From Pontibacter diazotrophicus (GTDB taxonomy: Bacteria > Bacteroidota > Bacteroidia > Cytophagales > Hymenobacteraceae), in contig NZ_QRGR01000012.1 of NCBI RefSeq assembly GCF_003367245.1, positions 115,678-179,677 of the forward strand: DNA of 64,000 nucleotides. Reading direction: 5' to 3'. Each line of letters begins with the position of its first letter. The first letter of the stretch is position 1. A program made the translations under genes and the position numbers. The notes under the pieces are model-generated. The model worked only from the letters and a program-made list of their open reading frames with translations, was not told the origin of the DNA and searched no databases. Positions 1 through 9,598 of this stretch are shown here, in pieces.

Positions 1-681
1 TTCTTTCGTGAAGCCCTCCCCGTAGGTAACGCCTATTGTATGGCCCAGTTCTTTGGCTCTGGCCTCTACAAAACCAAGAAACTCAGGCGAAGAGATGTAG
101 GTGTTCGGGGAGTCATCGTTCGGGTTATAGAACTGTGACCTGTAAGCCCGTATTGATTCCATCTTCTTTTCCCAATAAGGTGTTACGTCAACCACAATAT
201 CCGGTGTGATAAAACGATCCTGGATAAAATGGTATACTACCTTCGGGCGCCACGCCTCCTGCGATTCCCCCTCCTCATTGGTGGTGCTTATCATTTTAAG
301 ACCTGCTTTAAAACAGGATTCCGTTAAAAGATCAGCACCACGCCCATGATCCGGGTGGCGGTCATGAATGGCATTGGCAATGACAATCTCGGGCCGGTAC
401 TGGCGTATTTTCTGGATAACCTGTAACTGATGCTGCCGATCATTCTGAAAAAAACCATCCGCAAAGCCTAAGTTGTCTCTTATCTCCACTCCCATCACTT
501 TGGCCGCGTCAGCTGCCTCCTGCAAACGAATCTCTGCTGTGCCGCGCGTGCCAAGCTCTCCGTGTGTTAGATCCACTATGCCCACCTTTTTACCAGCGGC
601 AATATGGGCAATCAATGTTCCCGCGCAACCTAACTCTACATCGTCCGGGTGCGAGGCAAAGGCAAGAATATCTAATTTCAT
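1..681 (-). CDS. bshB1: BshB1, bacillithiol biosynthesis deacetylase (C-terminus cut by window edge)
   Basis: This is a zinc-dependent LmbE/PIG-L family deacetylase that removes the acetyl group from GlcNAc-malate in bacillithiol synthesis, in the cytoplasm. I translated the minus strand from the ATG at 679-681. The product opens MKLDILAFASHPDDVELGC, with the HPDD metal motif near residue 11 and a second metal motif, HDRHPDHGR, near residues 108-116. The frame stays open for 227 codons to the left edge, so about ten residues of a roughly 235-residue family are missing. Bacillithiol is known from many Bacteroidota. The next gene on this strand lies just upstream (696), so the two may be co-transcribed. 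Confidence 0.9.
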   Translation of the reverse strand, partial: MKLDILAFASHPDDVELGCAGTLIAHIAAGKKVGIVDLTHGELGTRGTAEIRLQEAADAAKVMGVEIRDNLGFADGFFQNDRQHQLQVIQKIRQYRPEIVIANAIHDRHPDHGRGADLLTESCFKAGLKMISTTNEEGESQEAWRPKVVYHFIQDRFITPDIVVDVTPYWEKKMESIRAYRSQFYNPNDDSPNTYISSPEFLGFVEARAKELGHTIGVTYGEGFTKE

Positions 682-695
682 ATTTCTTTAAGTGA

Positions 696-1745
696 TTATC
701 TGATGCGCAGCGATTTACCGATGCGCAAAGTGGTGCGGGTACTCATGCCATTCAGCTTTGCCAGCTGGCTCACAGAAACACCGTATTTTTTGGAGATACC
801 GGAGAGAGTATCACCGCTGCGCACTTTGTGGTAAGTGGCCCGCCTGCCGGCACTCGCACTTCCCTTCTTTGCTTTGTTGTAATAGTTGAATACTGCTGAC
901 GTAATCTGAAAGCTCTCCCCTTTCAGCAGGTAATCAGGGAAATCGTATATATTTTCCGGATCCAGCGGGTTTCCCTGGTAACGTACTTCGTAATGGAGGT
1001 GCGGACCAGATGATCGACCGGTGCTGCCACCGAGGCCTAACAGTTCCCCCGCCTTCACATACTGCCCGGGTTGTGCAATAGCCTTGCTCATGTGGCCATA
1101 CAAGGTCTCCAGGCCATTGTAATGCCGCACTACAATATAATTACCGTAGCCACCGCCGTCCCACTTGTTAATGCGCACCACCCCGTCAAAAGCCGCGAAA
1201 ATGGTATCGCCGGTATTCAGGTCAATATCAGTGCCGTAATGCCAGCGCCCCCCCCTGCTTCCAAAGTGGCTGGTGATGGGGGTTTTTACCAACGGCATGT
1301 TGTACTTCCGGTTAGAGGCCATGTCATACAGTTTAATGTCTACCGTATCCTTCAGCTGCCGCGCATCCATCTTGTAAGGGTTGAGGTTGCGGGTGTCCCA
1401 GATAGCATAGTAACCCGCAATTTTGATCCAGCTGGAGTCTACCAGCACCTCTTCCGACATCTCTACTATATGCTGCTCCCCCAGGTCAAGCTCAGAGGTG
1501 TCTTCACTTACGATAGACAGCTCCTTCTTCGGATTGAAGAAGATGGATGCATCAGCATCTGAACCCTCATCCGGAAAATCCTCATACTTGATTAAGATAG
1601 TCGTGTCGGGACGCACATACTGAATCTTTGGGGTCTTCACCTTAAAGAAATCCTTTGTCTTGCTTTGCGCCATCGCACCTCCTGCACTACACAGCATGCA
1701 GAGAAAAAGCAATACAAAAAATATGGGTGCTTTGATTTTAAACAT
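696..1745 (-). CDS. M23 family peptidoglycan endopeptidase with C-terminal LysM domain
   Basis: This is a secreted or periplasmic lysostaphin-type metallopeptidase that cuts peptidoglycan cross-bridges. An N-terminal signal peptide (MFKIKAPIFFVLLFLCMLCS, ending near AMAQ) is followed by a charged spacer. The M23 domain shows HYGTDIDLNTGDTIFAAFDG (Zn ligands H and D) and the closing HLHYEV motif. The last 45 residues (YHKVRSGDTLSGISKKYGVS) are one LysM repeat that should bind glycan strands. The frame is open 14 codons further upstream (to 1787), but the internal ATG at 1743-1745 gives a clean signal peptide and is preferred. Family-level substrate is known; the physiological role here (growth or division remodelling) is inferred. 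Confidence 0.87.
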   Translation of the reverse strand: MFKIKAPIFFVLLFLCMLCSAGGAMAQSKTKDFFKVKTPKIQYVRPDTTILIKYEDFPDEGSDADASIFFNPKKELSIVSEDTSELDLGEQHIVEMSEEVLVDSSWIKIAGYYAIWDTRNLNPYKMDARQLKDTVDIKLYDMASNRKYNMPLVKTPITSHFGSRGGRWHYGTDIDLNTGDTIFAAFDGVVRINKWDGGGYGNYIVVRHYNGLETLYGHMSKAIAQPGQYVKAGELLGLGGSTGRSSGPHLHYEVRYQGNPLDPENIYDFPDYLLKGESFQITSAVFNYYNKAKKGSASAGRRATYHKVRSGDTLSGISKKYGVSVSQLAKLNGMSTRTTLRIGKSLRIR

Positions 1746-1887
1746 TCTTCTTGAAAGGTTGGCTGTGCTGCCTTTTCTGCAACACATTTTGCTTCTTTTA
1801 ACTACAGCACAGCCATATTATTGTAATACATCCCCTGTCACAGCATAAAATGACAGTAAAAGCAGGATGCTCTAAGGCACCGGTAAA

Positions 1888-2826
1888 TTAATGCAGGTTC
1901 TGAGCTGCCAGGTACCTTTCGGCATCGAGGGCAGCCATACAGCCGGTTCCAGCCGCCGTTACGGCCTGCCGGTATGTGAAGTCCTGCACATCCCCGCAGG
2001 CAAACACACCATCTACATTTGTCTTGGATGTGCCCGGAATGGTACGGATATAGCCGTTTTCATCCAGGTTCAAGGCATCGGCAAATATGTCAGAATTAGG
2101 CTTGTGACCGATGGCCACAAAAAAGCCTGCCACTGGAATCTCACGTGTTTCCTCAGTCAGCACGTTTTTCACACGAACAGCCTCAACGGTATGCTCTCCT
2201 AAAATCTCATCTGTTATCGTGTTCCAGAGAATTTCGATGTTCTTCGTGTTTTTCACGCGCTCCTGCATGATAGTGGAAGCGCGCATCTCACCACGGCGTA
2301 CTATCATGTATACCTTCTTGCACAGGTTAGAAAGATAAGTGGCTTCTTCCGCAGCCGTATCTCCGGCTCCGATGATAGCCACATCCTGCCCCCGGTAAAA
2401 GAAGCCGTCGCAAACGGCACAGGCAGACACGCCGCTACCGTTCAATCTTGCCTCAGACTCAAGCCCAAGCCATTTGGCAGAAGCACCGGTTGAAATGATC
2501 ACCGTGTGTGCTTCAATTACTTTCTGATCGTCGATCGTTACCTTGTGTGGCTTCGAAGAAAAATCTACGGCTGTGGCAATACCATAGCGTACATCAGTAC
2601 CAAAGCGCTCTGCCTGCGTCTTAAAGTCTTCCATCATCTGTGGCCCGTTAACTCCTTGAGGGTAACCCGGGTAGTTTTCAACATCGTTGGTGATGGTCAG
2701 CTGACCTCCTGGCTGAAGGCCCTGGTATAAAACGGGATTAAGACCGGCCCTCGAGGCATAGATGGCAGCAGTATATCCTGCAGGCCCGGAACCGATTATT
2801 AAGCATTTAACTTTTTCTATTTCCAT
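1888..2826 (-). CDS. trxB: Thioredoxin-disulfide reductase
   Basis: This is a cytoplasmic FAD enzyme that uses NADPH to reduce thioredoxin. Its 312 residues match the usual length. Visible parts are the FAD-binding GSGPAG at residues 12-17, the redox-active CAVC at 136-139 followed by DGFF, the NADPH-binding GAGDTAAEEA from about 153, and the C-terminal FAD segment GVFACGDVQDFTYRQAVTAA. In a bacillithiol-making organism a TrxB-like enzyme can also be a bacillithiol disulfide reductase (YpdA), but YpdA lacks the CxxC pair seen here, so thioredoxin reductase is favoured. A Bacteroidota-type -7 box lies just upstream of the start. Confidence 0.95.
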   Translation of the reverse strand: MEIEKVKCLIIGSGPAGYTAAIYASRAGLNPVLYQGLQPGGQLTITNDVENYPGYPQGVNGPQMMEDFKTQAERFGTDVRYGIATAVDFSSKPHKVTIDDQKVIEAHTVIISTGASAKWLGLESEARLNGSGVSACAVCDGFFYRGQDVAIIGAGDTAAEEATYLSNLCKKVYMIVRRGEMRASTIMQERVKNTKNIEILWNTITDEILGEHTVEAVRVKNVLTEETREIPVAGFFVAIGHKPNSDIFADALNLDENGYIRTIPGTSKTNVDGVFACGDVQDFTYRQAVTAAGTGCMAALDAERYLAAQNLH

Positions 2827-2855
2827 TACAAATATGTTTCAAAGAAATCAGGATG

Positions 2856-2863
2856 CAAACATA
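2856..2863 (-). promoter_or_regulatory. Possible -7 box of the trxB promoter
   Basis: Read on the minus strand this is TATGTTTG, matching the TAnnTTTG -7 consensus of Bacteroidota primary-sigma promoters, about 30 bases before the trxB start. I do not see a good TTTG -33 element at the expected distance, so the call is weak. Confidence 0.35.
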
Positions 2864-2920
2864 CAAAATTTCTGTGCCTCTGCCTGCATAGCGGCCTGAT
2901 TTTGCCTTGCTTGGTAGGAT

Positions 2921-2950
2921 AAAAAAAGCCCCGGCGTTTGGGCCAGGGCT
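2921..2950 (-). terminator. Rho-independent terminator after rpoD
   Basis: On the minus strand a 9-bp stem (AGCCCTGGC with GCCGGGGCT, one G-T pair) and a short loop are followed by seven T. It lies 24 bases after the rpoD stop. Confidence 0.85.
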
Positions 2951-2974
2951 ATTACTATTAATGTGAACGAGCCT

Positions 2975-3838
2975 TTAGCCTAGGTAAGGCTTCAATGCTT
3001 TGCTTCTTGATGTATGGCGAAGTCTTCTGATAGCTTTTTCTTTAATCTGGCGCACACGCTCGCGTGTCAGGTTAAACTTCTCGCCAATTTCCTCCAGTGT
3101 GAGTGAATGTTCTCCATTTAAACCAAAGTATAGAGAAATTACGTCAGCTTCGCGTTTTGTTAAGGTTGAAAGGGCACGCTGTACTTCTTTACGCAGTGAG
3201 TCGTTCATCAGACCCATATCCGGCGACTCTTCGTCTTCGTTCTCCAGCACGTCCAGCAGGCGGTTTTCCTCTCCTTGCACGAAAGGCGCATCTACAGACA
3301 CATGGCGACCAGATATTTTTAGGGTATCTACGACCTCAGCAGTTGTTAATTCAAGTACCTCGGCGATTTCTTCAGGTGATGGCTCACGCTCAAACTTTTG
3401 CTCAAGCTCTGAGAAAGATTTAGAAATCTTGTTAAGGGAACCTACACGGTTAAGCGGAAGGCGCACAATGCGCGACTGCTCAGCCAAAGCCTGCAGAATA
3501 GACTGGCGGATCCACCAAACGGCATAGGAGATAAACTTAAAGCCTCGTGTTTCATCGAATCGCTTGGCTGCCTTAATCAGACCCAGGTTACCTTCGTTGA
3601 TAAGGTCGCCCAAAGAAAGGCCCTGGTTCTGATACTGCTTTGCCACCGACACGACAAATCGTAAGTTGGCTTTCGTTAATTTCTCAAGCGCAAACTGATC
3701 TCCCTCTCTGATTCTCTGAGCCAGCGACACCTCTTCGTCTGGAGTAAGCAAATCAACTTTACCAATCTCCTGTAGGTATTTGTCAAGCGACTGGCTTTCG
3801 CGGTTTGTAATCTGTTTGCTTATCTTGAGTTGTCTCAT
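2975..3838 (-). CDS. rpoD: RNA polymerase primary sigma factor, RpoD/SigA family
   Basis: This is the sigma-70 factor that directs core RNA polymerase to housekeeping promoters. At 287 residues it is the short form typical of Bacteroidota: region 1.1 is missing and the protein starts with region 1.2 ([20 protein letters not shown]). Region 2 is clear ([20 protein letters not shown] and the aromatic melting segment [12 protein letters not shown]). Region 4 carries the -35-type helix-turn-helix [20 protein letters not shown]. The gene stands alone, with a strong terminator downstream. Being group 1 rather than group 2 is inferred from length, conservation and the promoters seen in the window. 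Confidence 0.93.
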   Translation of the reverse strand: MRQLKISKQITNRESQSLDKYLQEIGKVDLLTPDEEVSLAQRIREGDQFALEKLTKANLRFVVSVAKQYQNQGLSLGDLINEGNLGLIKAAKRFDETRGFKFISYAVWWIRQSILQALAEQSRIVRLPLNRVGSLNKISKSFSELEQKFEREPSPEEIAEVLELTTAEVVDTLKISGRHVSVDAPFVQGEENRLLDVLENEDEESPDMGLMNDSLRKEVQRALSTLTKREADVISLYFGLNGEHSLTLEEIGEKFNLTRERVRQIKEKAIRRLRHTSRSKALKPYLG

Positions 3839-3961
3839 CAGAGTATGTTGTTATTGCAAAAAAAATGTGAAAATTAATAAATTAGTTTGGTGTCTGAACA
3901 CTAGAAAATCGCGCAAAGTTCTTTCATCTTTTAAATAAAATCAAGATGTGAGGCTTTGGTG

Positions 3962-4014
3962 ACTAAAGAAACTCTTGGCACCATGTACTTAACCAAAGTG
4001 AGGCACCAAGAGTT
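3962..4014 (-). terminator. Probable terminator after pnp
   Basis: On the minus strand AACTCTTGG (4006-4014) pairs with CCAAGAGTT (3970-3978) across a long loop that can partly pair, followed by a broken T stretch (TCTTTAG). The T tract is weak. Confidence 0.5.
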
Positions 4015-4042
4015 CTGTCATGTGATAATATTACTATTGATT

Positions 4043-6178
4043 TTATTCAGGAGCACCTGGTTTAGGTAAGATAGCCTTGCGAGACAACTTAAACTTGCCG
4101 GTCTTCTTATCTACATCAATCAATTTCACCTTCACTTCTTCTCCAATTTCAAGCACACCTTCCATTGATTCGAGGCGCTCGTGCTTGATCTCAGAAATAT
4201 GCAATAAACCATCTTTACCGGCCATAAACTCTACGAAAGCACCATAAGGCTGGATAGACTTCACTTTACCGATGTAGGTATCGCCAATCTCCGGCTGGGC
4301 AACAATGGCTTTGATTCTGGAAATCGCATTGCTCATGGCTTCCTCGTCTGTGGCGAAGATGTTCACATGGCCCTTCTCGTTCTTTTCCTCGATGATGACA
4401 GTAGCACCGGTATCTTTCTGAATCTGCTGAATCACCTTACCACCTGGTCCGATTACGGCGCCGATAAATTCTTTATCGATTACGATGTTGAAAGAACGTG
4501 GCGTATGCGGCTTATAGTCTGCATTAGGTTCAGCCAGTGTCTTGGACATCTCGTTCAGGATGTGCGCACGGCCAGCGTTAGCCTGAGCAAGCGCCTGGCT
4601 CAACACCTCGTAAGACAAGCCCTGTACCTTGATATCCATCTGGCAGGCGGTGATACCGTTTTTAGTACCAGCCACTTTAAAGTCCATATCACCTAAATGG
4701 TCTTCATCCCCTAGAATATCTGATAACACAGCAAATTTGCCTGTTTTCTCATCTGTGATAAGACCCATCGCGATACCGGAAACGCCACCCTTTACAGGAA
4801 TACCGGCATCCATCAGCGCCAGAGAGCCAGCACATACAGTAGCCATGGAAGAAGAACCATTAGACTCCAGGATATCGGAAACGATACGAATCGTGTATGG
4901 GTTCTGATCTTCCGGCGGAAGCACTTTCTTAAGGGCACGCAACGCCAGGTTACCATGGCCTACCTCACGTCGGCCAGGACCTCTGTTCGGTTTTACCTCA
5001 CCGGTAGAGTAAGCCGGGAAGTTGTAGTGCAGCAAAAATTTATTTGTGCCGGATACCATGGCGCTATCAATCAGCTGCTCATCCATTTTGGTACCCAGTG
5101 TTACCGTAGTCAAAGATTGTGTTTCGCCACGGGTAAAGATAGCGGAACCGTGTGTAGCAGGCAGGTAATTCACCTCCGACCAGATAGGGCGGATTTCATC
5201 CAGCTGACGGCCATCCAGGCGAACACGCTCATTTAGAACCATGTTGCGCACTGCGTCTTTCTCCGTATCGTGGAAATAAGTCTTGATCAGGCCCATGTCG
5301 TAGGTGTGATCCTCTGGCAGGGTAGAAACAAACTCTTCTAAAACTGCAGCGAAGCCTTCTTTACGCTCTGCTTTGGAAACGCCTCTTCTAGCTACCTCGT
5401 ACGCTTTCTGGTAAGTAGCTTCATACACACGCTGACGCAACTCTTCGTCGTGCGTTTCGTGCGAGTACTCGCGCTTTACGGTTTTGCCAACCAGTTCAGT
5501 CAACTCCATCTGCGCCTGGCACTGCACTTTAATTGCATCGTGAGCATACTGGATTGCCTCCAGCATTTCTGCCTCAGACACTTCACTCATTTCTCCCTCA
5601 ACCATGGCCACGCTGTCAAATGAAGCACCAACCATCAGGTCAATGTCAGCACGCTGCAGGTCTGTTACGGTTGGGTTTATCACCAGTTTGCCATCTATTC
5701 GGGCTACGCGCACTTCAGAGATAGGACCGTTGAATGGAATATCGGATACTGCCAGGGCAGCAGAAGCTGCAAGTGCGGCAAGTGCATCCGGCATGATCTC
5801 TTTATCAGCAGAGATCAGGTTTATCGATACCTGTGTTTCAGAATGGTAATCAGACGGGAAAATCGGACGGAGTATACGGTCTACCAAGCGAGACACGAGG
5901 ATTTCATAGTCAGATAATCTGGCTTCTCTTTTAAGGAAACCGCCGGGGATTTTACCGGATGAGGCAAATTTCTCCTGGTAGTCTACTGAAAGAGGCAAAA
6001 AGTCAACCCCTTCACGGGCATCTTTGTTTGAAACAACAGCTGCCAGCAGCATGGTATTACCCATTTTCACTACGACAGATCCGTCGGCCTGCTTGGCTAG
6101 TTTTCCTGTTTCAATTGTTATCTCCCGGCCATCCGGAAGTATAATGGTTTTTGTTATCGCGTTGTAAGGCATCATCAT
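4043..6178 (-). CDS. pnp: Polyribonucleotide nucleotidyltransferase (PNPase)
   Basis: This is a phosphorolytic 3'-to-5' exoribonuclease of RNA turnover that forms a homotrimeric ring. Its 711 residues match the full family layout: the first RNase PH-like domain (from [20 protein letters not shown]), an all-alpha linker, the second and catalytic RNase PH domain ([14 protein letters not shown] ... [20 protein letters not shown] ... GISGIA-type core), a KH domain near 560-615 ([20 protein letters not shown]), and an S1 domain at the C-terminus ([20 protein letters not shown]). It lies downstream of rpsO, the conserved rpsO-pnp order, but a terminator sits between them. The ORF opens with three Met codons; the true start may be any of them. 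Confidence 0.97.
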   Translation of the reverse strand: MMMPYNAITKTIILPDGREITIETGKLAKQADGSVVVKMGNTMLLAAVVSNKDAREGVDFLPLSVDYQEKFASSGKIPGGFLKREARLSDYEILVSRLVDRILRPIFPSDYHSETQVSINLISADKEIMPDALAALAASAALAVSDIPFNGPISEVRVARIDGKLVINPTVTDLQRADIDLMVGASFDSVAMVEGEMSEVSEAEMLEAIQYAHDAIKVQCQAQMELTELVGKTVKREYSHETHDEELRQRVYEATYQKAYEVARRGVSKAERKEGFAAVLEEFVSTLPEDHTYDMGLIKTYFHDTEKDAVRNMVLNERVRLDGRQLDEIRPIWSEVNYLPATHGSAIFTRGETQSLTTVTLGTKMDEQLIDSAMVSGTNKFLLHYNFPAYSTGEVKPNRGPGRREVGHGNLALRALKKVLPPEDQNPYTIRIVSDILESNGSSSMATVCAGSLALMDAGIPVKGGVSGIAMGLITDEKTGKFAVLSDILGDEDHLGDMDFKVAGTKNGITACQMDIKVQGLSYEVLSQALAQANAGRAHILNEMSKTLAEPNADYKPHTPRSFNIVIDKEFIGAVIGPGGKVIQQIQKDTGATVIIEEKNEKGHVNIFATDEEAMSNAISRIKAIVAQPEIGDTYIGKVKSIQPYGAFVEFMAGKDGLLHISEIKHERLESMEGVLEIGEEVKVKLIDVDKKTGKFKLSRKAILPKPGAPE

Positions 6179-6254
6179 TTTTTCATTTACATCAAAAAGA
6201 CAGGGCTACCCATTGTGGCCGCTGTCGGTACTGGCAATTGAGGAAGGAAGGGGG

Positions 6255-6297
6255 GTATAAAAAAGATTAGGGAATTCCTGTAAAAGAAATTCCCTAA
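6255..6297 (-). terminator. Rho-independent terminator or attenuator between rpsO and pnp
   Basis: On the minus strand TTAGGGAATT pairs with AATTCCCTAA around a short loop and is followed by TCTTTTTT. It starts 12 bases after the rpsO stop, so rpsO transcripts should end here, with pnp perhaps reached by readthrough. Confidence 0.85.
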
Positions 6298-6308
6298 CAC
6301 TTGAAAGC

Positions 6309-6584
6309 TTACTTACGGATACCTAGTTCCGCAATGATTGCTCTGTATCTTTCAATGTCGTTTTTCTGCAGGTAGTTCAGAAGTCTTCTTCTTTTACCTA
6401 CGAGTTTCAAAAGTCCCAGGCGTGTGCTGAAATCCTTCTTGTGGATTTTCAGGTGCTCTGTAAGGTCAGCGATGCGTGTGGTGAACAGCGCTATCTGCGA
6501 CTCGGCAGAACCTGTGTCAGTCTTAGACTTGCTAAAACCATGCTTTTCGAAAATGTCTTGTTTCGCTTCAGTGGTTAATCTCAT
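6309..6584 (-). CDS. rpsO: 30S ribosomal protein S15
   Basis: This is the primary 16S rRNA-binding protein of the small subunit platform. Its 91 residues are close to the usual 89. Recognisable segments are [20 protein letters not shown], the rRNA-contacting [20 protein letters not shown], and the conserved [20 protein letters not shown] end. The gene sits upstream of pnp in the classic order. A Bacteroidota-type promoter precedes it and a terminator follows it directly. Confidence 0.97.
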   Translation of the reverse strand: MRLTTEAKQDIFEKHGFSKSKTDTGSAESQIALFTTRIADLTEHLKIHKKDFSTRLGLLKLVGKRRRLLNYLQKNDIERYRAIIAELGIRK

Positions 6585-6636
6585 TGCGTAAATATATCAA
6601 TCTGTTTTTATCTTGCAAAGACTATAATACAAGCCA

Positions 6637-6667
6637 CAAAGGTATATAATTTACTTCTACAAAAAAA
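6637..6667 (-). promoter_or_regulatory. Promoter of rpsO
   Basis: On the minus strand the -7 box TACCTTTG (6637-6644) fits TAnnTTTG. A run of T with TTT at about 6664-6667 lies 19 bases upstream and could serve as the -33 element. Transcription would start about 45 bases before rpsO. Confidence 0.5.
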
Positions 6668-6698
6668 ACTTTTGCAGCATCTTTATATACCAAACCTG

Positions 6699-8111
6699 CT
6701 ATAGTTTATTACGGCGGAAGCGGGTCATTAGCTTACGCCAGAAGTCTACCTCCAGCAAACTGGAGTCATTACGCGCCTGGTACAGGAAGAATAAACCCAT
6801 CGGAAGCAGGATTAAATTACCTCCCCACAAGCCTGCTCCTATCGACACCATACCCTCACGCGCCCATTTCTCCCCTAGTATCGCCATCACATACATCAGA
6901 ATGAAGAAGATAATGGATATGAGCACCGGCACGCCAAGGCCTCCTTTCTTAATGATGGCTCCCAGAGGGGCACCAATTAGGAACATGATGATAATGGCGG
7001 CGGATTGCGTATACTTCTTCCATATCTCGATCTCGTAGTTGTTCGCTTCACGCAAGGTGTTCTTAATACGCTCCTGGTAGCTACTGGTAAAGCTTTTCAC
7101 GTTCCGGGCTTTATTGGTGGCCATCCGCAGCACATCAGCACTTGGCGCTGTCAGTTCGCGCTCCACGGATTTACCTTGTAAGCGGTAACCATTCTTTACC
7201 TGCCCGGTATCTGCTTTAAAGTAAGAATAGAAAGGGTCCACGTTGGGCGCGTAAAAATTAACTTCCCGGGCGCTGTACCTGCGCAATGAATCTGTTACGA
7301 TACTTAGTTGCGCGATATTCTTCATCATCTTATTATCAGAAAACAGCTCTTCACGGGTACGGTCCAGGTTGAAAGAAGCCATACTCAGGATGATTTTGCT
7401 TGCATCAAACTGCTGCCGCACAAACTGATCATTGGAGGCCCGAAAGGATGCATTACCCTGCGCAACGTAAGTGTTACCCCTGAACAACTCCATTATCAGG
7501 TAGCTGTCGTTATAGGCCATATACATCTCACCGGAGTCAGCCAGAATCACGGTGGTATTGGAGCCGCCTTTGGAGTGATCATATATCATCACATCGCCCA
7601 GGGTCTGGCCATCATTCATTTTTTTGTTTACCTTAATGCTATAGCCGGGTATGCCATTGTAAAACGCCCCTTCCTTGAAGTTCATGGCAGGTTTTTTCTG
7701 GCGAATATCCCAGAGAAGGCTATATGCTTTCAGGTTGGCCTTGGGCACAATATTATTGTTGAAGAAGAAAGCACCAACAGTAAGCAAGGAGACTACTATT
7801 AGAACAGGACGTAATATGCGGGTGAGGGTAATGCCGGAGGTTTTGATGGCCGTGAGCTCATTATGCTCGCCCAGGGTCCCAAAGGTCATCAGCGACGACA
7901 GCAATACTGCCAGGGGCATTGCAACCGGCGCCATGTTTATGCTGAAATAAAAAAGGAGCTCCCCAAAAACTTCGGCACCCAGGTCTTTACCTACAAGTTC
8001 GTCGAGGTACTTTAGCATGTACTGGGTGAGCAGAATAAACTCCACCACAGCAAATGTCAGGATAAATGGCCCGAAAAAGGCCTTTAAAATAAGCTTATCT
8101 AATTTTTTCAT
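6699..8111 (-). CDS. LptF/LptG family permease of the lipopolysaccharide export ABC transporter
   Basis: This inner-membrane protein pairs with its homologue and the LptB ATPase to extract LPS and feed it to the periplasmic Lpt bridge. It is about 470 residues with the YjgP/YjgQ layout: an N-terminal pair of membrane helices (KAFFGPFILTFAVVEFILLT and VAMPLAVLLSSLMTFGTLGE), an amphipathic coupling region (HNELTAIKTSGITLTRILRP), a large periplasmic beta-jellyroll, and three C-terminal helices (from AIIIMFLIGAPLGAIIKKGG). It is a single copy here; the partner is not in the window, so I do not choose LptF or LptG. The start is set at the internal ATG (8109-8111) giving MKKLDKLILK; the frame is open three codons further. 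Confidence 0.9.
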   Translation of the reverse strand: MKKLDKLILKAFFGPFILTFAVVEFILLTQYMLKYLDELVGKDLGAEVFGELLFYFSINMAPVAMPLAVLLSSLMTFGTLGEHNELTAIKTSGITLTRILRPVLIVVSLLTVGAFFFNNNIVPKANLKAYSLLWDIRQKKPAMNFKEGAFYNGIPGYSIKVNKKMNDGQTLGDVMIYDHSKGGSNTTVILADSGEMYMAYNDSYLIMELFRGNTYVAQGNASFRASNDQFVRQQFDASKIILSMASFNLDRTREELFSDNKMMKNIAQLSIVTDSLRRYSAREVNFYAPNVDPFYSYFKADTGQVKNGYRLQGKSVERELTAPSADVLRMATNKARNVKSFTSSYQERIKNTLREANNYEIEIWKKYTQSAAIIIMFLIGAPLGAIIKKGGLGVPVLISIIFFILMYVMAILGEKWAREGMVSIGAGLWGGNLILLPMGLFFLYQARNDSSLLEVDFWRKLMTRFRRNKL

Positions 8112-8210
8112 GGGCAACAAAGGGCAATATGGCTGGGCGCCACAGTGCCCAAGCCTTTTAGAAGGCTCTCAAATATCGTGCAAAGATAAGCAGATGCAGT
8201 GGTAAACCTG

Positions 8211-8615
8211 CTACCCCCCTACTAATTCACGAAGATTTTGCATCAGGTTTTCCCACATTTCCTCCAGTTCCTCCTGGTCCTCTTCGTCTGAGTAGTCCGT
8301 CACTTTCAGAAACTGCTCCTGTGTCAGTTCGCTCGACTCAATCGAAAAGTCTACATAGGAAGGATCTGCCACATGCATTTTCCTTTCGTTCAGGAAAAGA
8401 AAGCGAATCGAACGGTTGGAGCGGAAACCGGTAAGTTCTGCAAAGTGGTTGACGCCATCCCAGTAGAAGTTATAAACTTTGTCTTCGTCTACAGTCACAT
8501 CATCGCAAAACCACTGTGATAAGCCGCTCGGCGTCGATAAATAAGGGTAAAGAAGCTTTGCAGAAGCATTGATCGGGTACTCGCGAACAAATTTAGTCTT
8601 CGTAGCTTTGGTCAT
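8211..8615 (-). CDS. START-like domain protein (SRPBCC superfamily)
   Basis: This is a 134-residue soluble protein with a START/AHSA1-like hydrophobic pocket fold, found widely in Bacteroidota and of unknown ligand. Typical elements are the N-terminal strand KFVREYPINASAKLLYPYLS, the segment TPSGLSQWFCDDVTVDEDKV, and WDGVNHFAELTGFRSNRSIR. The C-terminus is very acidic (EEDQEELEEMWENLM) and forms the closing helix. No catalytic residues are evident. It precedes the LptF/LptG gene by about 100 bases on the same strand, which may reflect co-transcription only. Confidence 0.8.
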   Translation of the reverse strand: MTKATKTKFVREYPINASAKLLYPYLSTPSGLSQWFCDDVTVDEDKVYNFYWDGVNHFAELTGFRSNRSIRFLFLNERKMHVADPSYVDFSIESSELTQEQFLKVTDYSDEEDQEELEEMWENLMQNLRELVGG

Positions 8616-8706
8616 AATTTGTCATATAAGTGTCTGAGTAAGTATAAGATTAATTTCCCAATCTACGTATATCTTAAAAATAAAATATTTTTTTTTAGAG
8701 AAGCAA

Positions 8707-8739
8707 CTTGCTTATTTAAGAAACAATGCCCTATATTTG
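8707..8739 (+). promoter_or_regulatory. Promoter of tRNA-Met
   Basis: TTG at 8708-8710, a 21-base spacer and TATATTTG at 8732-8739 fit the Bacteroidota -33/-7 pattern, 12 bases before the tRNA. Confidence 0.65.
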
Positions 8740-8750
8740 CACCACAATTC

Positions 8751-8824
8751 GGCGGGGTAGCTCAGATGGTTAGAGCGCAGGATTCATAACCCTGAGGTCG
8801 GCAGTTCGATTCTGCTCCCCGCTA
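8751..8824 (+). tRNA. tRNA-Met (anticodon CAT)
   Basis: A full cloverleaf can be drawn. The acceptor GGCGGGG pairs with CCCCGCT (first pair G-T), the D stem is GCTC/GAGC, and the anticodon loop TTCATAA carries CAT. The T arm is GGCAG/CTGCT around TTCGATT, with discriminator A and no encoded CCA. Position 31 (A) faces position 39 (C), leaving four good anticodon-stem pairs. An elongator tRNA-Met is most likely. A tRNA-Ile whose C is modified to lysidine also reads as CAT and cannot be excluded by eye. Confidence 0.9.
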
Positions 8825-8828
8825 CTAG

Positions 8829-8864
8829 AAAAGCCGCACTATCTACTGGTAATGCGGCTTTTTC
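8829..8864 (+). terminator. Terminator after tRNA-Met
   Basis: AAGCCGCA (8831-8838) pairs with TGCGGCTT (8853-8860), followed by a T run. It starts a few bases after the tRNA. The next 360 bases up to the small gene at 9226 hold only a short ACCTGAT/ATCAGGT hairpin near 9061-9083. Confidence 0.85.
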
Positions 8865-9225
8865 TATTAACAGCGTTCACAGCAGCCAAAAACTCCAAAC
8901 ACCCTCTTGCTGTGCTATTGCTCCTCCTTTATTTAGCGGCTGCTAATCTATCACACATAAAGCTTTCTCCAGCATCCATGTTTACTGTTACAGGCAGGCA
9001 TACCGACTCATGTGCTGCATTACATGCTGGCGTTATAACAACTATACAAAAGTAGAAATCACCTGATCGCTCTCATCAGGTTTGTAACTCTTCTCTCGCA
9101 GATAAGCTTTCAAATTCTTCTCGTTACATATACTGAGCTAATCTTTTTACCTGTTGTTCCGTAAAAACCTGGGACAAATAAATTAGAATAGCTCTATATA
9201 AAGTTTTCCTGACAAAGATTCTGCT

Positions 9226-9489
9226 ATGCACTCCAAAAGCAAATTCCCTGTAGCCACCCTTGTGTCGCTGGTTCTAATCATTTCAACAGTATATTATCCT
9301 GACGAAGCAGAAACAGTGGCGAGTATGTTGTTCCCCATTGTGTGGCCGTTGATATTTATAGCAGGATTTGCCGCCATCGGTCTACTTATCTACAAAGGCA
9401 GCCTGGCAAAAAGACTCCGAAAAGAGGCTGTTACAACCCAGGCATACCGGCAATACGCTCGCAAACTTCAGCAGGAAAACAGCCATTAG
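9226..9489 (+). CDS. Small two-helix membrane protein, function unknown
   Basis: I do not recognise this 87-residue protein. It has two hydrophobic stretches that look like membrane helices (residues about 7-24, FPVATLVSLVLIISTVYY, and about 34-55, MLFPIVWPLIFIAGFAAIGL) separated by a short acidic loop. A basic, polar C-terminal tail follows (KGSLAKRLRKEAV to the end) that should lie in the cytoplasm. It stands alone between tRNA-Met and the GH13 gene, with a terminator about 110 bases downstream. The frame looks coding, but no homologue comes to mind. Confidence 0.55.
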   Translation: MHSKSKFPVATLVSLVLIISTVYYPDEAETVASMLFPIVWPLIFIAGFAAIGLLIYKGSLAKRLRKEAVTTQAYRQYARKLQQENSH

Positions 9490-9598
9490 GAACCCAATAA
9501 GATACAGAGCAGGTGCGATTATTAAAATGCTCCTTAGGGGCTCATCTTGTTCCAATCAACCAGGTTCTTTCCTGCTTTCACGGCAAAAAAAAAGGTTC

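Noticed and set aside
8852..9055. 67-codon plus-strand ORF after tRNA-Met
   Set aside because: It begins inside the tRNA terminator hairpin and has no start context, family pattern or downstream signals.
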